Assembly: GCF_905220365.1 (NCBI RefSeq)
Contig: NC_061153.1
Location: 2,810,001 to 2,874,000, forward strand
Length of the DNA: 64,000 nt
From: Vanessa cardui
Lineage: Eukaryota; Arthropoda; Insecta; Lepidoptera; Nymphalidae
Reading direction: 5' to 3'
Shown here: piece after piece, positions 10,186 to 22,361 of the stretch
Layout of the letters: each line of letters starts with the position of its first letter
Numbering within the stretch: position 1 is the stretch's first letter
The notes under the pieces: generated by a model
The model's input: the letters and a program-made list of their open reading frames with translations, nothing else
Told to the model about the DNA's origin: nothing
Databases searched by the model: none
Program-made: the position numbers and the translations under genes

Positions 10186-10196
10186 AAATACAAATA
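10186..10196. repeat. RTE target-site duplication, right copy
   Basis: aaatacaaata, identical to 6960-6970, adjacent to the 5' end of the element (gcgcccccttacatccc). Confidence 0.88.
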
Positions 10197-10720
10197 CTAA
10201 AATTTAAAATAAAAAACAATAGACATTACATATATAATTTATTTATAAGACAAATTGCATAAATTAAATAATAATTTATTTATTCGATAAAACTACACGC
10301 AAATATATTTATATTTTGTATAAAGCAAAACCAATTATGGAGAAATAGGATTACTGGGAAAGTTATTACAATGCCACGTGCGCCGCACGCCGGTGGTCGC
10401 GTGACGCGTGCATTTTACTTGTTTATAGTGAATTCAGTGGACACAAAAAGAAAAGTACTTGGTGGACGTAAAAGTTTAATGTAAGATATAAATATATTAC
10501 ATATAATAAGTGTACGTGAGCTCATATTAAAAATAACTAATGAAATACTTTCTTTGATTTCTAGACTACCCAACGATAAAATCAAATAATAAAACCTCGT
10601 TATTAGCGGCAGTTTTCTCAGCGCAACTAACGTATAGTAGATGGAACAACACGATGCAAGCAGCGGAGCCATACCATTAAGGTAAGATGATATATAATTA
10701 ATATTTATATATATTATATA
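10197..10720. other. AT-rich spacer without a recognised gene
   Basis: Mostly A/T with one GC-rich patch near 10376-10410 (cgccgcacgccggtgg). A 116-codon frame on the minus strand has no family resemblance and ends in the SINE, so I treat it as chance. It may be single-copy host spacer. Confidence 0.4.
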
Positions 10721-10944
10721 TTCTGACGACCTCCATGGTCGAGTGGTGTGTACACCGGTTTTCATGGGTACGCCACTCTGAGGTCCCGGGTTCGATTCCC
10801 GGTCGAGTCGATGTAGATTACCATTAGTTTTCTACGTTGTCTTGGGTCTGGGTGTTTGTGGTACCGTCGTTACTTCTGATTTCCATAACACAAGTGCTTC
10901 AGCTACTTACATTGGGATCAGAGTAATGTATGTGATGTTGTCTC
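10721..10944 (+). mobile_element. tRNA-derived SINE
   Basis: The head carries an RNA polymerase III A box (tggtcgagtgg, about 10736-10746) and a B box (ggttcgattcc, about 10789-10799), spaced as in a tRNA. About 130 bp of unrelated body follows and ends gtgatgttgtctcat. It is flanked by similar AT strings (atatttatatatattatata before; atatttatattatata after) that look like a slightly diverged duplication. A second, 3'-truncated copy is at 59151-59268. It needs a LINE's proteins to move. It is not a tRNA gene, because the anticodon arm and 3' acceptor do not close. Confidence 0.85.
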
Positions 10945-10960
10945 ATATTTATATTATATA

Positions 10961-11861
10961 CCTAGGTAAAGAAAATTAGATCTTAATGTATGTTATATTT
11001 TAGTACTATATTGATATATAATCTAAGATCTATTTGGATATTAAAAAAAAATACAAGTAAAAAATAAATTAAAAATTACAGGGTAATTAAGCCGATGTCA
11101 CGCCATAGTTACGTAACTCGAGAACGAAGCCCATTTTTTTAAGATTATGTATATGTAATACTTAATATAAACATATACAGGGTTACAGGTTAAGTCGACC
11201 GAAATCCTTTAAGAGAGGATAGATTCCATCATTCCTAACCGATTTGACTATGGAACCCCATATCCTAAACCTAACCCTTCTCAAGTTATTGGCATTTGAA
11301 TTTATTTTATAAAAATGACAGATTTTTTGACGACTGCCCCTTTATTTTTGTTTTGTGTCCCAATTTTGTATTCTTTTTGCTATTTTTGAGTAGAAGATTA
11401 GTTGCTTTATTATTTTAAGCTACAAAACTGCCAGTAACTATACCAAATGAGTCGTAGTAGACAGTCAATTATTAAAAAAAATAATTACATTTAAAAAATA
11501 TATTTTTTATTTCTAAGATATCTTTAAAAAAGTCTATGACAGATGTACTGCAGATATGCTAAAAAATATCTACGGCTCTTCAGCTTTCCGATAAGGTATA
11601 ATAACATAGGGTATTATTAGAATCCTTGGAAAAAATCTTTAAACAAAGACGCCCGAGTAACAAACGTTAAGCCGCTCGCAGCGCCTGTTGTCATGCAATG
11701 AGTGCGAGCGGGACATTTTTCAATGTAAATAGGTACGAGAGGCATAGGTAAAAACTATTTTGTTGTTATTGTGTGTGCTTTTTGGTAATTCCTTAATTCC
11801 TTATTCAGTCTGCTTACGTGATTCGTCCGTGGTAGATGCGATACATAGTGCTCTTGGTTTT
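10961..11861. other. AT-rich spacer, nothing recognised
   Basis: About 900 bp with many stops in all frames and no RT, nuclease or transposase motif. A GC-richer patch near 11670-11715 (cgctcgcagcgcctgttg) has no match elsewhere in the window. Confidence 0.4.
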
Positions 11862-12495
11862 TTACTCGATTTGGCTTGTTTTCTGGACTTTTTTGTTTCT
11901 TCCACTTATCTGTGGTTCCCAAGACAGGTGCTGGTCAAAGGTAATTCCCAAATTCCTAGCTGTAACACTGAATGGTATGTTAACACCGTTAAAGTGTACA
12001 ACCGGGAGATCCGAAAAAGATATACGAAAAATTAATTTTGAACTACCAATAATCAGCACCTGTGTTTTATTTGGGTTTACTCGTAATCCAAATGCAGTAG
12101 ACCACTTAGAAATATTTAATAAATCATTATTAACTAAGTGTATAGTTTCATGAAGGTTCGCAATTTTACTTTGAGAATAGAACTGAAGATCATCTGCATA
12201 CAGGTGATAGAGAGAAGATATATGAGAAGTGATGGTACTTATAAAGACCGAAAACAAGAGGGGAGACGACACGCCACCTTGTGGAACGCCAGTTATAGGA
12301 GCCCATTCTGAGTAAGAATCTTGAACTCTTATCCGATGCCGGCGCCCATACAAGTATGAATGAAACCAGTCAATTACTTTAGGAGATATGTTAAGAGAAC
12401 ACAAAATAGCAAGAAGAATATCAAAGTCTACAGTGTTGAAAGCATTACTAAAATCTAATAATGTCAACACAGTAACCTGTTGATTATCCTGGTCA
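11862..12495 (-). pseudogene. B1 ORF2, RT palm part (3' piece)
   Basis: Minus-strand frame with TLLDFSNAFNTVDFDILL (first catalytic block), GVPQGGVSSPLLF and HLYADDLQFY (catalytic YADD), then KVNPNKTQ-like and SWEPQIS blocks. After the last block the match to the other B copies stops (about 11885) and the frame ends at 11862. The connection domain and 3' UTR are absent. Upstream it is interrupted by A2. Both catalytic Asp blocks are intact, but the ORF is truncated and split, so it is not functional. Confidence 0.85.
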
Positions 12496-14938
12496 ACTTG
12501 CCAACGCGAATACCGGATGTGGAGGATCATACACCTTCCCTGTTGGACCTTCTGCTGACTTCACATCCGGATGGCTATCAGGTTATCGTCGATCCCCCTC
12601 TGGGCTCGTCTGACCACTGTATCGTCCGGAGTACAGTGCCGGTTGTGCGGTACTCACGGCCTCGCTTTGTTGGGTGCCGCCGAGTATGGCACTACAAGTC
12701 AGCAGATTGGGATGGGATGCGGTCTTTTTTTGCATCTTACCCATGGGGGCAGATTTGTTTCTCGCCGGATGATCCGAACGCTGCTGCTGACTCTGTTGCC
12801 GATGTGGTGCTTCAGGGTATGGAACTATTCATTCCTTACTCTGCAGTACCCATCGGTGGCAAGTCCCAGCCTTGGTTTGGTCGCTTCTGCAAAACGGCAT
12901 CACGCCAAAAGTGGGAACGCTATCAAACCTGGACTAATGCATCTGCGTCTCGTGATGTAAATACCAGCGGATTTAAAAAGGAATACAACTCTGCCTCTAG
13001 GTCCCTCAAAAACGTGATTGCTAGGGCGAAGACGGAGTACATTGAATAGAATTGGCGAGAGACTGGTGCGTCTCCCTTCAGGAACACGAGCGTTCTGGTC
13101 TCTCGCTAAGGCTGTCTTAGGGAATTTCTGTCAGCCATCTTTTCCATCTCTGCACAGAGACGGTGAGTCATTGGCCCATACCCCGAAAGAGAAAGCTGAT
13201 CTTTTAGGCTCTCTCTTCGCGTCGAACTCGACTCTGGATGACCAAGGAAAATCTCCACCAACAATTCCGCGATGTGATACCACGATGCCGGAGGTTAAAT
13301 TCCGGCAAAGTGCAGTTCGTAAAGCACTTCTTTCCTTGGACATTCATAAGTCGAGCGGACCCGATGGTATCCCTCCAATCGTGCTACGGACATGTGCTCC
13401 CGAGTTGGCACCGGTCTTAACGCGTCTTTTCCGGCAATCCTACACATTAGGCGTCGTCCCGAATTCCTGGAAGACAGCTTTGGTGCATCCGATCCCTAAA
13501 AAAGGCAACCGCTCAGACCCGTCCAATTATAGGCCTATAGCCATCACCTCCTTGCTCTCCAAGATAATGGAGTCCCTTATAAACTGCCAGCTCCTGCGGT
13601 ATCTAGAGGAGAACCAGCTGATTAGCGACCGCCAGTACGGTTTCCGTCGGGGTCGGTCAGCCGGTGATCTTCTAGTTTACCTTACTCACAGGTGGGCTGA
13701 AGCAGTTGAGAGCAAGGGGGAGGCATTAGCAGCTAGCTTGGACATAGCGAAGGCCTTCGATCGTGTATGGCACAAAGCGCTTCTTTCGAAGCTTCCTTCC
13801 TATGGGCTTCCCGGGAAATTATGCAATTGGATTACCAGCTTTTTGGCAGATCGGAGCATCAAGGTCGTTGTCGACGGTGCATGCTCTGACTTAAAATTCG
13901 TCAATGCTGGTGTTCCACAAGGCTGCGTTCTATCACCCACTCTGTTTCTTCTGCATATCAATGATTTGTTGCAAATCGGGAACATTCATTGCTATGCAGA
14001 CGACAGTACCGTTGACACCTTATACACCGGCCGCGCTAATATTTCTCGCGAAAACGTCGAAGAGAACCGGAACAAACTTGTGTCTGAAATCGAGTCTTCA
14101 TTAAACGAAGTCTCGAATTGGGGCCGGCTAAATCTAGTCCATTTCAACCCCAAAAAGACGCAAGTTTGCGCGTTAACCGCTAAAAAAACACCATTTGTCG
14201 TATCTCTACGATTTGAGAACATTCCGATAGCCGCTACAGGTAGTATCGGAATACTTGGCGTTGATATTTCGAGCCTCGTTCAGTTCCGCGGTCAATTGGA
14301 AGGCAAAGCCAAATTGGCTTCAAAAAAGCTGGGCGTGCTCAGCAAGGCGAGACAGTATTTCACGTCGGCCCATCGCCTTAAACTTTACAAGGCGCAAATT
14401 CGGCCTCACATGGAGTACTGCTCTCACCTCTGGGCGGGTGCTCCCCAGTACCAGCTCCTTCCATTTGACCGCATCCAACGTAGAGCGGCTCGAGTTATCG
14501 ACGATCAAGCTCTTTCCGATCTCCTTGATCCTTTGGCTTTGCGTAGAGATGTCGGATCACTCTGCATCTTCTACCGAATTTTTCACGGGGACTGTTCCGA
14601 GGAATTGTTCGGATTAATCCCGGCTGCTGAATTTCACCTTCGGACATCTCGCCAAAATTCTAAGTTTCACCCACACCACCTTGATGTCCGAAAATCCACA
14701 ACAGCGCGATTTCTCAGACATATTCTGCCTCGCACAACCACTTTGTGGAACCAGCTTTCGCCGGCGGTTTTTCCGAACCGATACGACATGGGAACCTTCA
14801 AGAAAAGAGCGTACTCCTTTTTGAAAGGCCGGCAACGCACCTGCAAGTCTCCTGGTGTTGCAGGTGTCCATGGGCGGTGGTAGTCACTTTCCATCAGGTG
14901 AGCCTCCTGCTCGTTTGCCACCTATGCCATAAAAAAAA
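12496..14938 (+). pseudogene. Jockey-like LINE copy A2, inserted in B1
   Basis: Starts inside the endonuclease domain (DVEDHTPSLLDLLLTSHPDG, GSSDHCIVRSTVP; 12480-13049), then a one-base frameshift near 13046 leads into 13018-14883: RT with SSGPDGIPP, PIPKKGNRSDPSNYRPI, SLDIAKAFDRVWHK, GVPQGCVLSP, CYADDSTVD, and the C-terminal SFLKGRQRTC region. The 3' UTR is short and ends in about ten A at 14929-14938. Junctions share atcc (about 12493-12496 and 14938-14942), a possible short duplication. Apart from the 5' truncation and one frameshift the RT is open for 621 codons, so this is the younger and better-kept of the two A copies. Confidence 0.88.
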
Positions 14939-14940
14939 AA

Positions 14941-16415
14941 TCCATTCCTAATCTAATGTCATCAGTTATTTTGATCAGAGCCGTAGTCGTACTATGACCA
15001 GGACGAAAGCCAGATTGTAAAGGATTCAATAGGAAATTTTTTGAAAGGTATTGGTTTAATTGATTGTGAATAAGGCGCTCAAGCATTTTAGACAGGAAAG
15101 GGAGAATGGATATAGGACGATAATCAGTGTAAGATGAAGGATTTGTTTTGTTGGGGAGGGGGATGACTTGTGCGTCTTTCCAGGATTCAGGGAATTCACA
15201 AAGGATAATGGATTTGTTTAAAATATGTGTGACTACAGGAATTATGATATCTAGGATTGGGAGGATCATCTTACGACTAATGCAATCCGAACCAATAGCA
15301 TCAGAATTTATTGCTAAAATGTTCTTCTTAACATCACTATCAGTAAATTGACTAAAGAAAAAAGGAGAAATTTCAGGAGTTGATTTAGCAGAAATTTCTT
15401 TTAAAGTATTAGAATTCACAGCAGTGTCGAAAGTTTGAGAGGACGAAAAATGATTATTTAATTCATTTAAATTAATATTATGAGTATTTATTGTTTTAAA
15501 CGATTTTCCAACTCCTAAGGACTTGAGAAATTTCCAGACTCTAGCTGATTCCTCTTCCTCAGCTATAGATTTATGGATATGGCGTCGTTGATTATCTCTA
15601 CATAGCCTGTTGCAACGATTGCAAACCTTCAGGTACTTGTCGCGATTTGTGTCAGTTGAATTACATCTATACTTAGCCTTGGCAACATTCTTTCTTACTT
15701 GGAGCTTATTTATTTCTGGGGTGAGCCAAGGTGCAGGACGGTGTTTTTTTTGTGATTTTGCTTTGGGTGGTTTGATTTTATAGGAGAGATAAAGAAGATC
15801 ATGATATGAAAAAGCAAGGGCGGAGCACTGCCCATGCTTTTCAACATGATCAACGGAAGAGACCAAAATTAAGTCGAGAAGAGAAGGGATAGAGTTAGGG
15901 AAGGAATGAGTAGCAGATAGGGGTAGAATTTGTAAATCTGCACTATTCAGTACAGATTTCAACAGACTAGAGCGATGGTCATTTTTTAAGAGATATGTAT
16001 TAAAATCTCCCATAAGAATGGTATGGGCATACAACGATTTAAATCGCTCTAGAAGGATTTCAAATGATGAAAAGTAATCGACCGTGAGGTTAGGACTATG
16101 GTAACAACTTATTAACATCTTATAACATCTTAATATGACCAAAGATAATCTCTATAAAAAGGTGTTCAGCCCCTTCAACGGACAGAGGTGTCGATTGACT
16201 TACAATTGAAAATGGAATGTGAGAACGGAGATAGATCGCCACTCCACCACCTGTCCGACCTACACGGTCGTTACGGATCAAATGAAATCCAGGAAGAGAG
16301 TAGGAAGTAGAAGGTAAGCAGGGTTTAAGCCAGGACTCAGATACGAGGATAGCATGTATTTTATTGCAATCGAATGATGATAACATATCAGGATAATGTG
16401 CAGGAATACTCTGAG
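14941..16415 (-). pseudogene. B1 ORF2, endonuclease and N-terminal RT (middle piece)
   Basis: Two minus-strand frames (16464-16120 and 16142-14922) read in order: NAQSIPAHYPDM, ILVSESWLKPCLPS (nuclease catalytic Glu block), GGGVAIYLRSHIPF, then HTILMGDFNTYL (nuclease DFN block), SLLDLILVS, the basic linker (CRDNQRRHIHKS), ISRKMILPILD, SWKDAQVIPLP, DYRPISILPFLSK and SGFRPGHSTTTALIKITDD. The frame changes near 16130. A stretch of about 65 residues present in other B copies (GGMDI block) is missing after LSYKIKPPKAKS. The piece ends exactly where A2's poly(A) begins. Confidence 0.85.
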
Positions 16416-16420
16416 CATTA
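16416..16420. repeat. B2 target-site duplication, 3' side
   Basis: catta, repeated at 20890-20894. It marks where B2 entered B1. Short, but the coding halves of B1 on both sides join at this point, which supports it independently. Confidence 0.7.
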
Positions 16421-16510
16421 GAATAGAATAGAATAGAATATACTTTATTGTACACAACAAACAATAAACTTTACAAGGAACAAAAAATAATAAATTAAAA
16501 TGTACAAAAA

Positions 16511-16552
16511 GGCGGTCTTATCGCTAAGTAGCGATTTCTGCCAGACAACCTT
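16511..16552 (-). promoter_or_regulatory. Conserved 3' UTR hairpin of the CR1-like family (in B2)
   Basis: On the minus strand: a caaaggttgtctgg lead, then aatcgctacttagcgat forming a short stem (atcgct / agcgat), then aagaccgcct. The same string with small changes is found in B4 (30131-30175) and B3 (47951-47993), about 80-120 bp before each element's end, while the surrounding UTR is diverged. 3' UTR structures are what LINE reverse transcriptases recognise, so this is a good candidate recognition signal. Function is inference. Confidence 0.6.
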
Positions 16553-16835
16553 TGATTTAGGGAAATTGTGCAGCGAAAAGGTAGGTGGTGCCTTAAATAT
16601 ACAATAATACATATATAAATAAACATACATACATATATACATAAATATATATACTAATAAAATAAATGAACAATTACACATATAAATATAAATGAATATA
16701 ATAATATATAAGTCGTCTCAAATTTAATTATGTAAACACAAAATTTTAAATAAGTCCACAGTAAGTAAGAAAAAAAGAATCAACAAAATAAAATTAACAA
16801 ATAAAACATAAAAACTATACAAGACCATATAGTGA

Positions 16836-19785
16836 CTAAGTTTCCATAGCCAAATAGTACTCTTTTACCAACCTCTTAAAAGACAATAGCGTTTGCGCTT
16901 GCTTAATGTTAATGGGTAAAGCATTCCACAGTTGGATAGCCTGTACGGTAAAGGACATTTTGAAAAATTTTGTGTTATGCACAGGTATCGTCAATGTCAG
17001 ATTTTCAGCCGATCTTAAACCTTTATTATGTAGTCCTAGGAACTCAAACTTTTCCTTTAAATAAGTCGGGGCATTAACATTAAACAAGACGCAATAAAGA
17101 AGCGAGAGAACATGCAGATTCCGGCGAAAGCGAATAGATAACCACTTGAGTTTAGATCGAAAGTTGGAAACATGGTCATATTTGCGCAAGCCAAATATGA
17201 AACGTATAACAATATTTTGGAGTCGCTCAAGTTTGTTTAGTTGGTCCTCGGTTAAATTAAGATAACTTGCGTCAGCGTAATCGAGAATAGATATGAGTAA
17301 AGATTGTGCTAACATAATTTTGGTTGGAATAGGAAGGAAATAACGCAGACGCTGTAGAGATTTGATGGAGCCAATAGTTTTCCGACTTAGTTCTTTCATA
17401 TGGCAGTTCCACGATAGAGTATTATCTAAATGTATACCTAGATTTTTAATATTTGGACTATAAGGTATTACGGCATTATTAAATTTTATGTTAGGTAAAT
17501 CAGACCAAACCACTCTCGAAACCAAACTCTGGCTGCCAAAAATAATGGCCTGAGACTTAGAGGGGTTCACCTTGAGACCATGAGACTTACTCCAATGGCA
17601 GATCTCTTTCAAGTCATTATTAATGGCAGAAATAGCAAGAGGTAGGTTCTCTAGGGTGGAATGGCGATAAATCTGTATATCGTCTGCATACACGTGAAAG
17701 AGAGAAGTGATTTTAGATGTTATAGAATTAATAAATAGTGAAAAGAGTAAAGGTGACAAGACGCCGCCTTGAGGTACGCCGGATTTTACAACACTCCAAG
17801 ACGAGACAGTCTCATCAATACGGACACGTTGCCGGCGCCCTCGTAGGTAACTGCGAAACCAATCAATAACTGACGGAGATATGTTAACAGAACGTAGCCG
17901 ACCTAACAGTATATCATAGTCGACAGTGTTAAAAGCATTGCTAAAGTCCAGTAAAGTCATAACTGTTAGGTGCTTATTGTCCATTCCCCATCGAATGTCG
18001 TCGGTAACTTTCACCAGCGCAGTAACCGTACTATGACCAGGACGGAAACCGGATTGTAAGGGATTTAGGATATGGAATTGATTAAGGAATAGACTAAGCT
18101 GGTGATGGACTAGCTTCTCTAGAACTTTTAAAAGGAAAGGTAGAATGGAGATTGGGCGAAAGTCGGAACAAGTGCTGGGGTTAGCCTTTTTTGGTAATGG
18201 AATAATTTGAGCATTTTTCCATGCATCAGGGAATTCGCAGGTATTAACGGAATGGTTTAGGATGTGAGTTAAAACAGGAATAATGATGTCAATGATAGGT
18301 AATATCATACTACGGCTAATACTATCGGTGCCGACAGCATTGGACGTGATAGACAATATGTTCTTTTTAACATCACATTCAGTAAATTGATTTAATGTAA
18401 ACGGTGGATGATTTGGAGTTGACATTGAAGAAAGAGTATCAAGCGTAGATTTTTTATCAGCGCTATCCATTACGTTAGCAGCAGAAAAGTGATTATTAAG
18501 ACTTTCAATATCCATATTAGAAGAAAGTGAAATTTGAGAATTTTTACCAACTCCAAGTGACTTTAAAACTTTCCATGTTCTCCGTTTTCATGTGTCGCCG
18601 TTTTCGACAGATTTGTGAATGTGACGTCGTTGTGCATCTCTACACAATGTATTTCAGCGATTACGAAATTTATTGTACTTTGTGCGATTGGCCTCTGATT
18701 GATCTGACTTCAATCGCGCTTTATAAAGTGCTTTTTTGGCAATCATAGCTTTTAAATCATCACAAAGCCATGGTGCAGGAAGATGTTTAATTTTAACAGG
18801 TCTAACAGGGGCATGCGTGTCGTACAGCTGTATTAAAAGCGAGTTGAAAATGTTTACTTTTTCATCTATCGTGGATGCATCAATTACTACTGACCAATCG
18901 ATTTTACCAGCATCTGTACGGAGACTGTCAATATCCATTCCACCAAAATTACGCTGCAGAAGTACTCTCGGCTTCGCTTTTGGAGGACGTATTTTATAAG
19001 AAAGATAGATGAGATCATGGTATGAAAATGCATCAGCTGAGCACTGACCATACTTAAACACATGATCTAAGGAAGAAACCAAAATTAAATCAAGTAGGGA
19101 CGGAGTAGAATTTGGAAAATTATGGGTGGCGGATAGGGGCATAATATGCATATTGCATGCTTCTGCTACCGACTGAAATCTTTTAGCACGAGCATCGTTT
19201 TTCAGTAAGCAGGTGTTAAATAATTATGGTATGATCATAAACAGGCATAAAATTTTCTAAAGTAGTTTCAAATGAGTCAAAATAATCGTTAAAGAGAGAT
19301 GGGCTATAAAAGACACCAAGAAGGATTTTTTTATGGGACAAGATAACTTCAATAAGTATGTGCTCTGCCGCATCCGCAGAGGTGGGTTGGCTTGACGTGC
19401 TAATTATAGTAAAAGGAATGTGGGACCTAAGATAAATAGCTACGCCACCACCACCTTTGTTGATGCGGTCATTGCAAATGAGATGAAAGCCTGGAAGGGA
19501 GAAAGAAGTAGAAGGAAGCGATGGTTTAAGCCAGGATTCAGATACTAGAATGGCATGAATGTTTTTGGAATTGAAAGACGCAAGCATGTCGGGATAATGG
19601 GCCGGAATACTTTGTGCATTTATTTGAATGACGTTAAAATGCTTCTGTAGGTCTAAGAAGTAGGTGTCAAGGGTGATATTAAGAGGTTCAGGGGAAGTAC
19701 TGTGATAACTATCTTCGCTAATAGAAGAGTTATTAGACGACAAAGATATAAATAAATTACTGTCTATACTATCTTTGAGCGACAT
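16836..19785 (-). pseudogene. B2 ORF2: endonuclease and reverse transcriptase, broken
   Basis: The N-terminal frame 19785-19216 starts at an ATG with a Ser/Asp-rich head, then INAQSIPAHYPDM, ILVSESWLKPSLPS and GGGGVAIYLRSHIPF. A frameshift near 19216 leads to 19151-18654 (LSATHNFPNSTPSLLDLILVS, NFGGMDIDSLR, APWLCDDLKAM). Stops around 18653 and 18590 separate it from 18515-16836, an open 559-codon RT with ISRSMILPIIDI, DFRPISILPFLLKV, LLDFSNAFNTVDYD, SGVPQGGVLSPLLF, HVYADDIQIY, and the C-terminal FGLRKYDHVS and LWNALPINIKQ blocks. RT catalytic residues are intact. Dead because of at least three breaks. Confidence 0.88.
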
Positions 19786-20391
19786 TCAGAATAAAAATAT
19801 ATATAATAAAAATAAAAAATAAAAAAATAAAATAAAATAATAATAATAAAAATAAATATATATATACATATATAATTGCACATACCCAAACCGCCAGCAG
19901 ACTTCAGAAATCGACGTAAGATAATTTTATAAACTAATTGCACAAATTGTTATATAACTAAACCAAACAAAACAAAAATATATGAAAACAATTTATCAAG
20001 ACCATATATACCTAATAAGATAAAAAACAAAAATATCTAACATTTATTAAACAATAATATTCTTATGTGACCCACTAGAAAAAAAAAAAAAAGAAATATA
20101 ATAAATAAAGTAAAAATAATTGTCTATGGTTATTCATTAGGCAGAATGACGTTTGACATAAAACAATTTAACATGTCATTCTGACATGACAACATTACCT
20201 AAAACTGGAAAAGCGGGTAACATATAAATAATAAGTAAAAGTAATCGTAAAATTAAGTTAAACACAATAAATAAAAATTAAAAAAAAAATCTAAGATTAA
20301 CAGACTTAAATTATAAGAAAAAGTGAAATTATAAATAAAGTATGGAATCAAAATTACAAAGAGTATAACAGTCTTAAGAAAGTTACTTAAC

Positions 20392-20696
20392 TCATTTTTT
20401 CACGTTCCTCTTTGTTCTTAATTGAGACAACTTGTTATCCTTGGGTGCTTGAACAATAGCACTGGCTGTTGAGGGCACTTCCGTGTCATTGTTGGAACCT
20501 GAAGTTGAAGATTCTCCAATGCCGCTAGCACAAAGGATCGGAATGCGTTGAATTGTGCATTGATGTTTGAAGTTGGACTAGTAGCGGGAGTAGATGATTT
20601 TAACTCTTTTTGAAATTCAGACATCTTCATATTAAAGTGTTCGGTCAAGTCATTCAGTGTCTTTTTTATTGAGTCCATTCTAGTTAAGGTTGTCAA
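20392..20696 (-). pseudogene. B2 ORF1 remnant with a large internal deletion
   Basis: The N-terminal 65 residues (MDSIKKTLNDLTEHFNMKM, then a spacer and FNAFRSFVLAALENLQLQ) align with B1 ORF1 (MESIKESLAAMTDLFNSRM; FNSFKSFILTALSGLQRQ). About 165 residues are then missing, including the whole RNA-binding part. A basic tail (SQLRTKRNVKK, ending at 20392) follows in a shifted frame and corresponds to the end of B1 ORF1. No RNA-binding activity would remain. Confidence 0.7.
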
Positions 20697-20889
20697 AAAT
20701 TGTAAGTGAAAATAATAGGTTTAGTGAATATTATTAGAAGTGAGTAGATGAGCAGATGATTGTATTTGTGCAATAATATATAGTAGCTGGCAGGAATAGG
20801 GCTGTCACAGGTACATATTTTTACATATAAATATTTATTTCAATTACAGCTGAGGAAAAAACGTGACTTGTCATTTACACTCCTACCCT

Positions 20890-20894
20890 CATTA
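20890..20894. repeat. B2 target-site duplication, 5' side
   Basis: catta, the partner of 16416-16420. Confidence 0.7.
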
Positions 20895-21048
20895 ATATGA
20901 ATAACATTAAAATATTTCAGACAGTCTGAGAATAAAAAATTTATAGTTTTACCGAGCGAAGGGATACTATGAATGCTGTCATTACTGCTCTATCCATCAG
21001 AAGAAAGAGAAAGAAAAGTTTCGTCCAACTCGTCATTGTTTCTAGACA
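20892..21048 (-). pseudogene. B1 ORF2, first 50 codons
   Basis: Minus-strand reading from an ATG at 21048: an acidic/Ser head with FLSLSSDG, one stop near 20996, then DSIHSIPSLGKT and YFNVIHIN, after which B2 begins. This is the N-terminus seen in B3 (43496) and B6 (53613). Its sequel is at 16415. The frame is broken by the stop and by the insertion. Confidence 0.75.
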
Positions 21049-21515
21049 TTTTTAAATTAAATATTCAAAGAATAAAATAAGTAAAAATATAAAGATAAAT
21101 ATATAAAATATATATGTAAAATAATAATAATATATATTAATTTTATAATTACAAAATAAAAATAAGTAAATGAATAACTATACGTTAATTAATTTCTTAT
21201 GAACACTCACCCGCCAGTTGCCTAGGAATAATCACTTAAACACAAACATAACAAAATAGAAACAATAATAACATTAAAAACTAACATTAACAAAAAAAAA
21301 TCATATATTTATCAGGCAGCCATAACAACAATTTTTACTAAGAAGGAGTATTATTATATTATATCTATATTTATCTATTATCTATCTATATCGAATATGA
21401 AAATGAAATAGAGACGATCTTTATAAATGCCTAGTATAGAACTAAAAACTAACCATCCAAAGCAAGAAAACTATGGCGCCTGATTGACAAACGTCAGAAT
21501 GACGTTAACTTTTAA

Positions 21516-22361
21516 CTAAATAGATTCGTAAATAGTTTTACTCAACACAAAAATTAAATCGAAAGCAGGTAGACAGAGAAATAATTTTAAAATTATAGAG
21601 AAACAAACAATAATAAGAAGAAAGATAAATATGAAATAACTATTCTTAACTACGCGCTTTGACCTCTGCAATACAACTTTATCGCTAGTGTTTGCGATGG
21701 GAATTTTTTGGACTGGGGACTTACAAGTTGAAATCCAGTCAAGATCAGATAAGCATTCGGCACGATGTCTAGATCCATCTGGGGCGATAATGTGTATCAC
21801 ACCGTCTCGTGTCCAACACTTGTTGATGCCGAACTGCTTCCTGGCCTCCAAAAACACATTGTGTCGGCTTTTCGTCAGGAACTCTGAGTCTGTGACACCG
21901 GTGCCCTTCAACTTCGTTTTGACGAACCAGACCTTATCCCTAATAGCAGTCTCGGTAAGTTTGACCACTATAGGTCTGGGCTTGCTGTCCAAAGGTCTTC
22001 CCAAGCGATGACAAGATTTGATACTGCTGGTAGAAAAATTTGGCAAGTCCAAGTGCTCCGCAACAATGCTGGTAACGCGAGCAGTGACATCCTCGGATCT
22101 CTCTTCGCTAACACTATGGAAAAGAAGCACTTTTCGACGTCTCTGCATTTCAGTCCGATCCATTTCCCTGGCGAGAAACTCAATTTGTCGCTGAAGTCCA
22201 CTTAGTGCAGTGAGAATAAAAGACTTAAAAGAATTGAACTCCGATGAAAGTGAAGGCACAGGCACAGGTGTTGTTGTCCTCTGCAAGTCTTGCTGGAATT
22301 CATTCATACGGCTGTTGAATAAGTCGGTCATTGCAGCCAGAGACTCCTTGATAGATTCCAT
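21516..22361 (-). CDS. B1 ORF1: LINE RNA-binding protein (gag-like)
   Basis: 281 codons. The first 70 residues are an amphipathic, coiled-coil-like head. Residues about 75-165 resemble the RNA-binding part of L1-type ORF1 (RRRKVLLFHSVSEE, SIKSCHRLGRPLDSKPRPIVVKL, DKVWFVKTK), followed by TDSEFLTKSRHNVFLEARKQ and a GVIHIIAPDGSRHRAE block. The natural end is probably near residue 240 (RSKRVVKNS); the hydrophobic residues after it look like read-through of a lost stop. ORF1 proteins coat LINE RNA in a trimeric particle. The frame is otherwise open. Confidence 0.8.
   Translation of the reverse strand: MESIKESLAAMTDLFNSRMNEFQQDLQRTTTPVPVPSLSSEFNSFKSFILTALSGLQRQIEFLAREMDRTEMQRRRKVLLFHSVSEERSEDVTARVTSIVAEHLDLPNFSTSSIKSCHRLGRPLDSKPRPIVVKLTETAIRDKVWFVKTKLKGTGVTDSEFLTKSRHNVFLEARKQFGINKCWTRDGVIHIIAPDGSRHRAECLSDLDWISTCKSPVQKIPIANTSDKVVLQRSKRVVKNSYFIFIFLLIIVCFSIILKLFLCLPAFDLIFVLSKTIYESI

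Larger units (their letters stand above)
16421..20889 (-). mobile_element. CR1-like LINE B2, nested in B1
   Basis: About 4.47 kb on the minus strand. It has a 5' leader (20889-20697), a gutted ORF1 (20696-20392), an AT-rich inter-ORF region, a broken ORF2 (19785-16836) and a 3' UTR with a conserved hairpin, ending in a (TATTC)n tail at about 16421-16440. CR1-group LINEs end in short tandem repeats rather than poly(A), as here. Flanked by catta duplications. Confidence 0.82.

Noticed and set aside
10415..10765. 116-codon minus-strand frame
   Set aside because: No motif, AT-rich composition and overlap with the SINE; chance frame.
10736..10810. Possible tRNA gene
   Set aside because: A and B boxes are present, but the acceptor and anticodon arms do not close and a SINE body follows; a second truncated copy exists at 59151.
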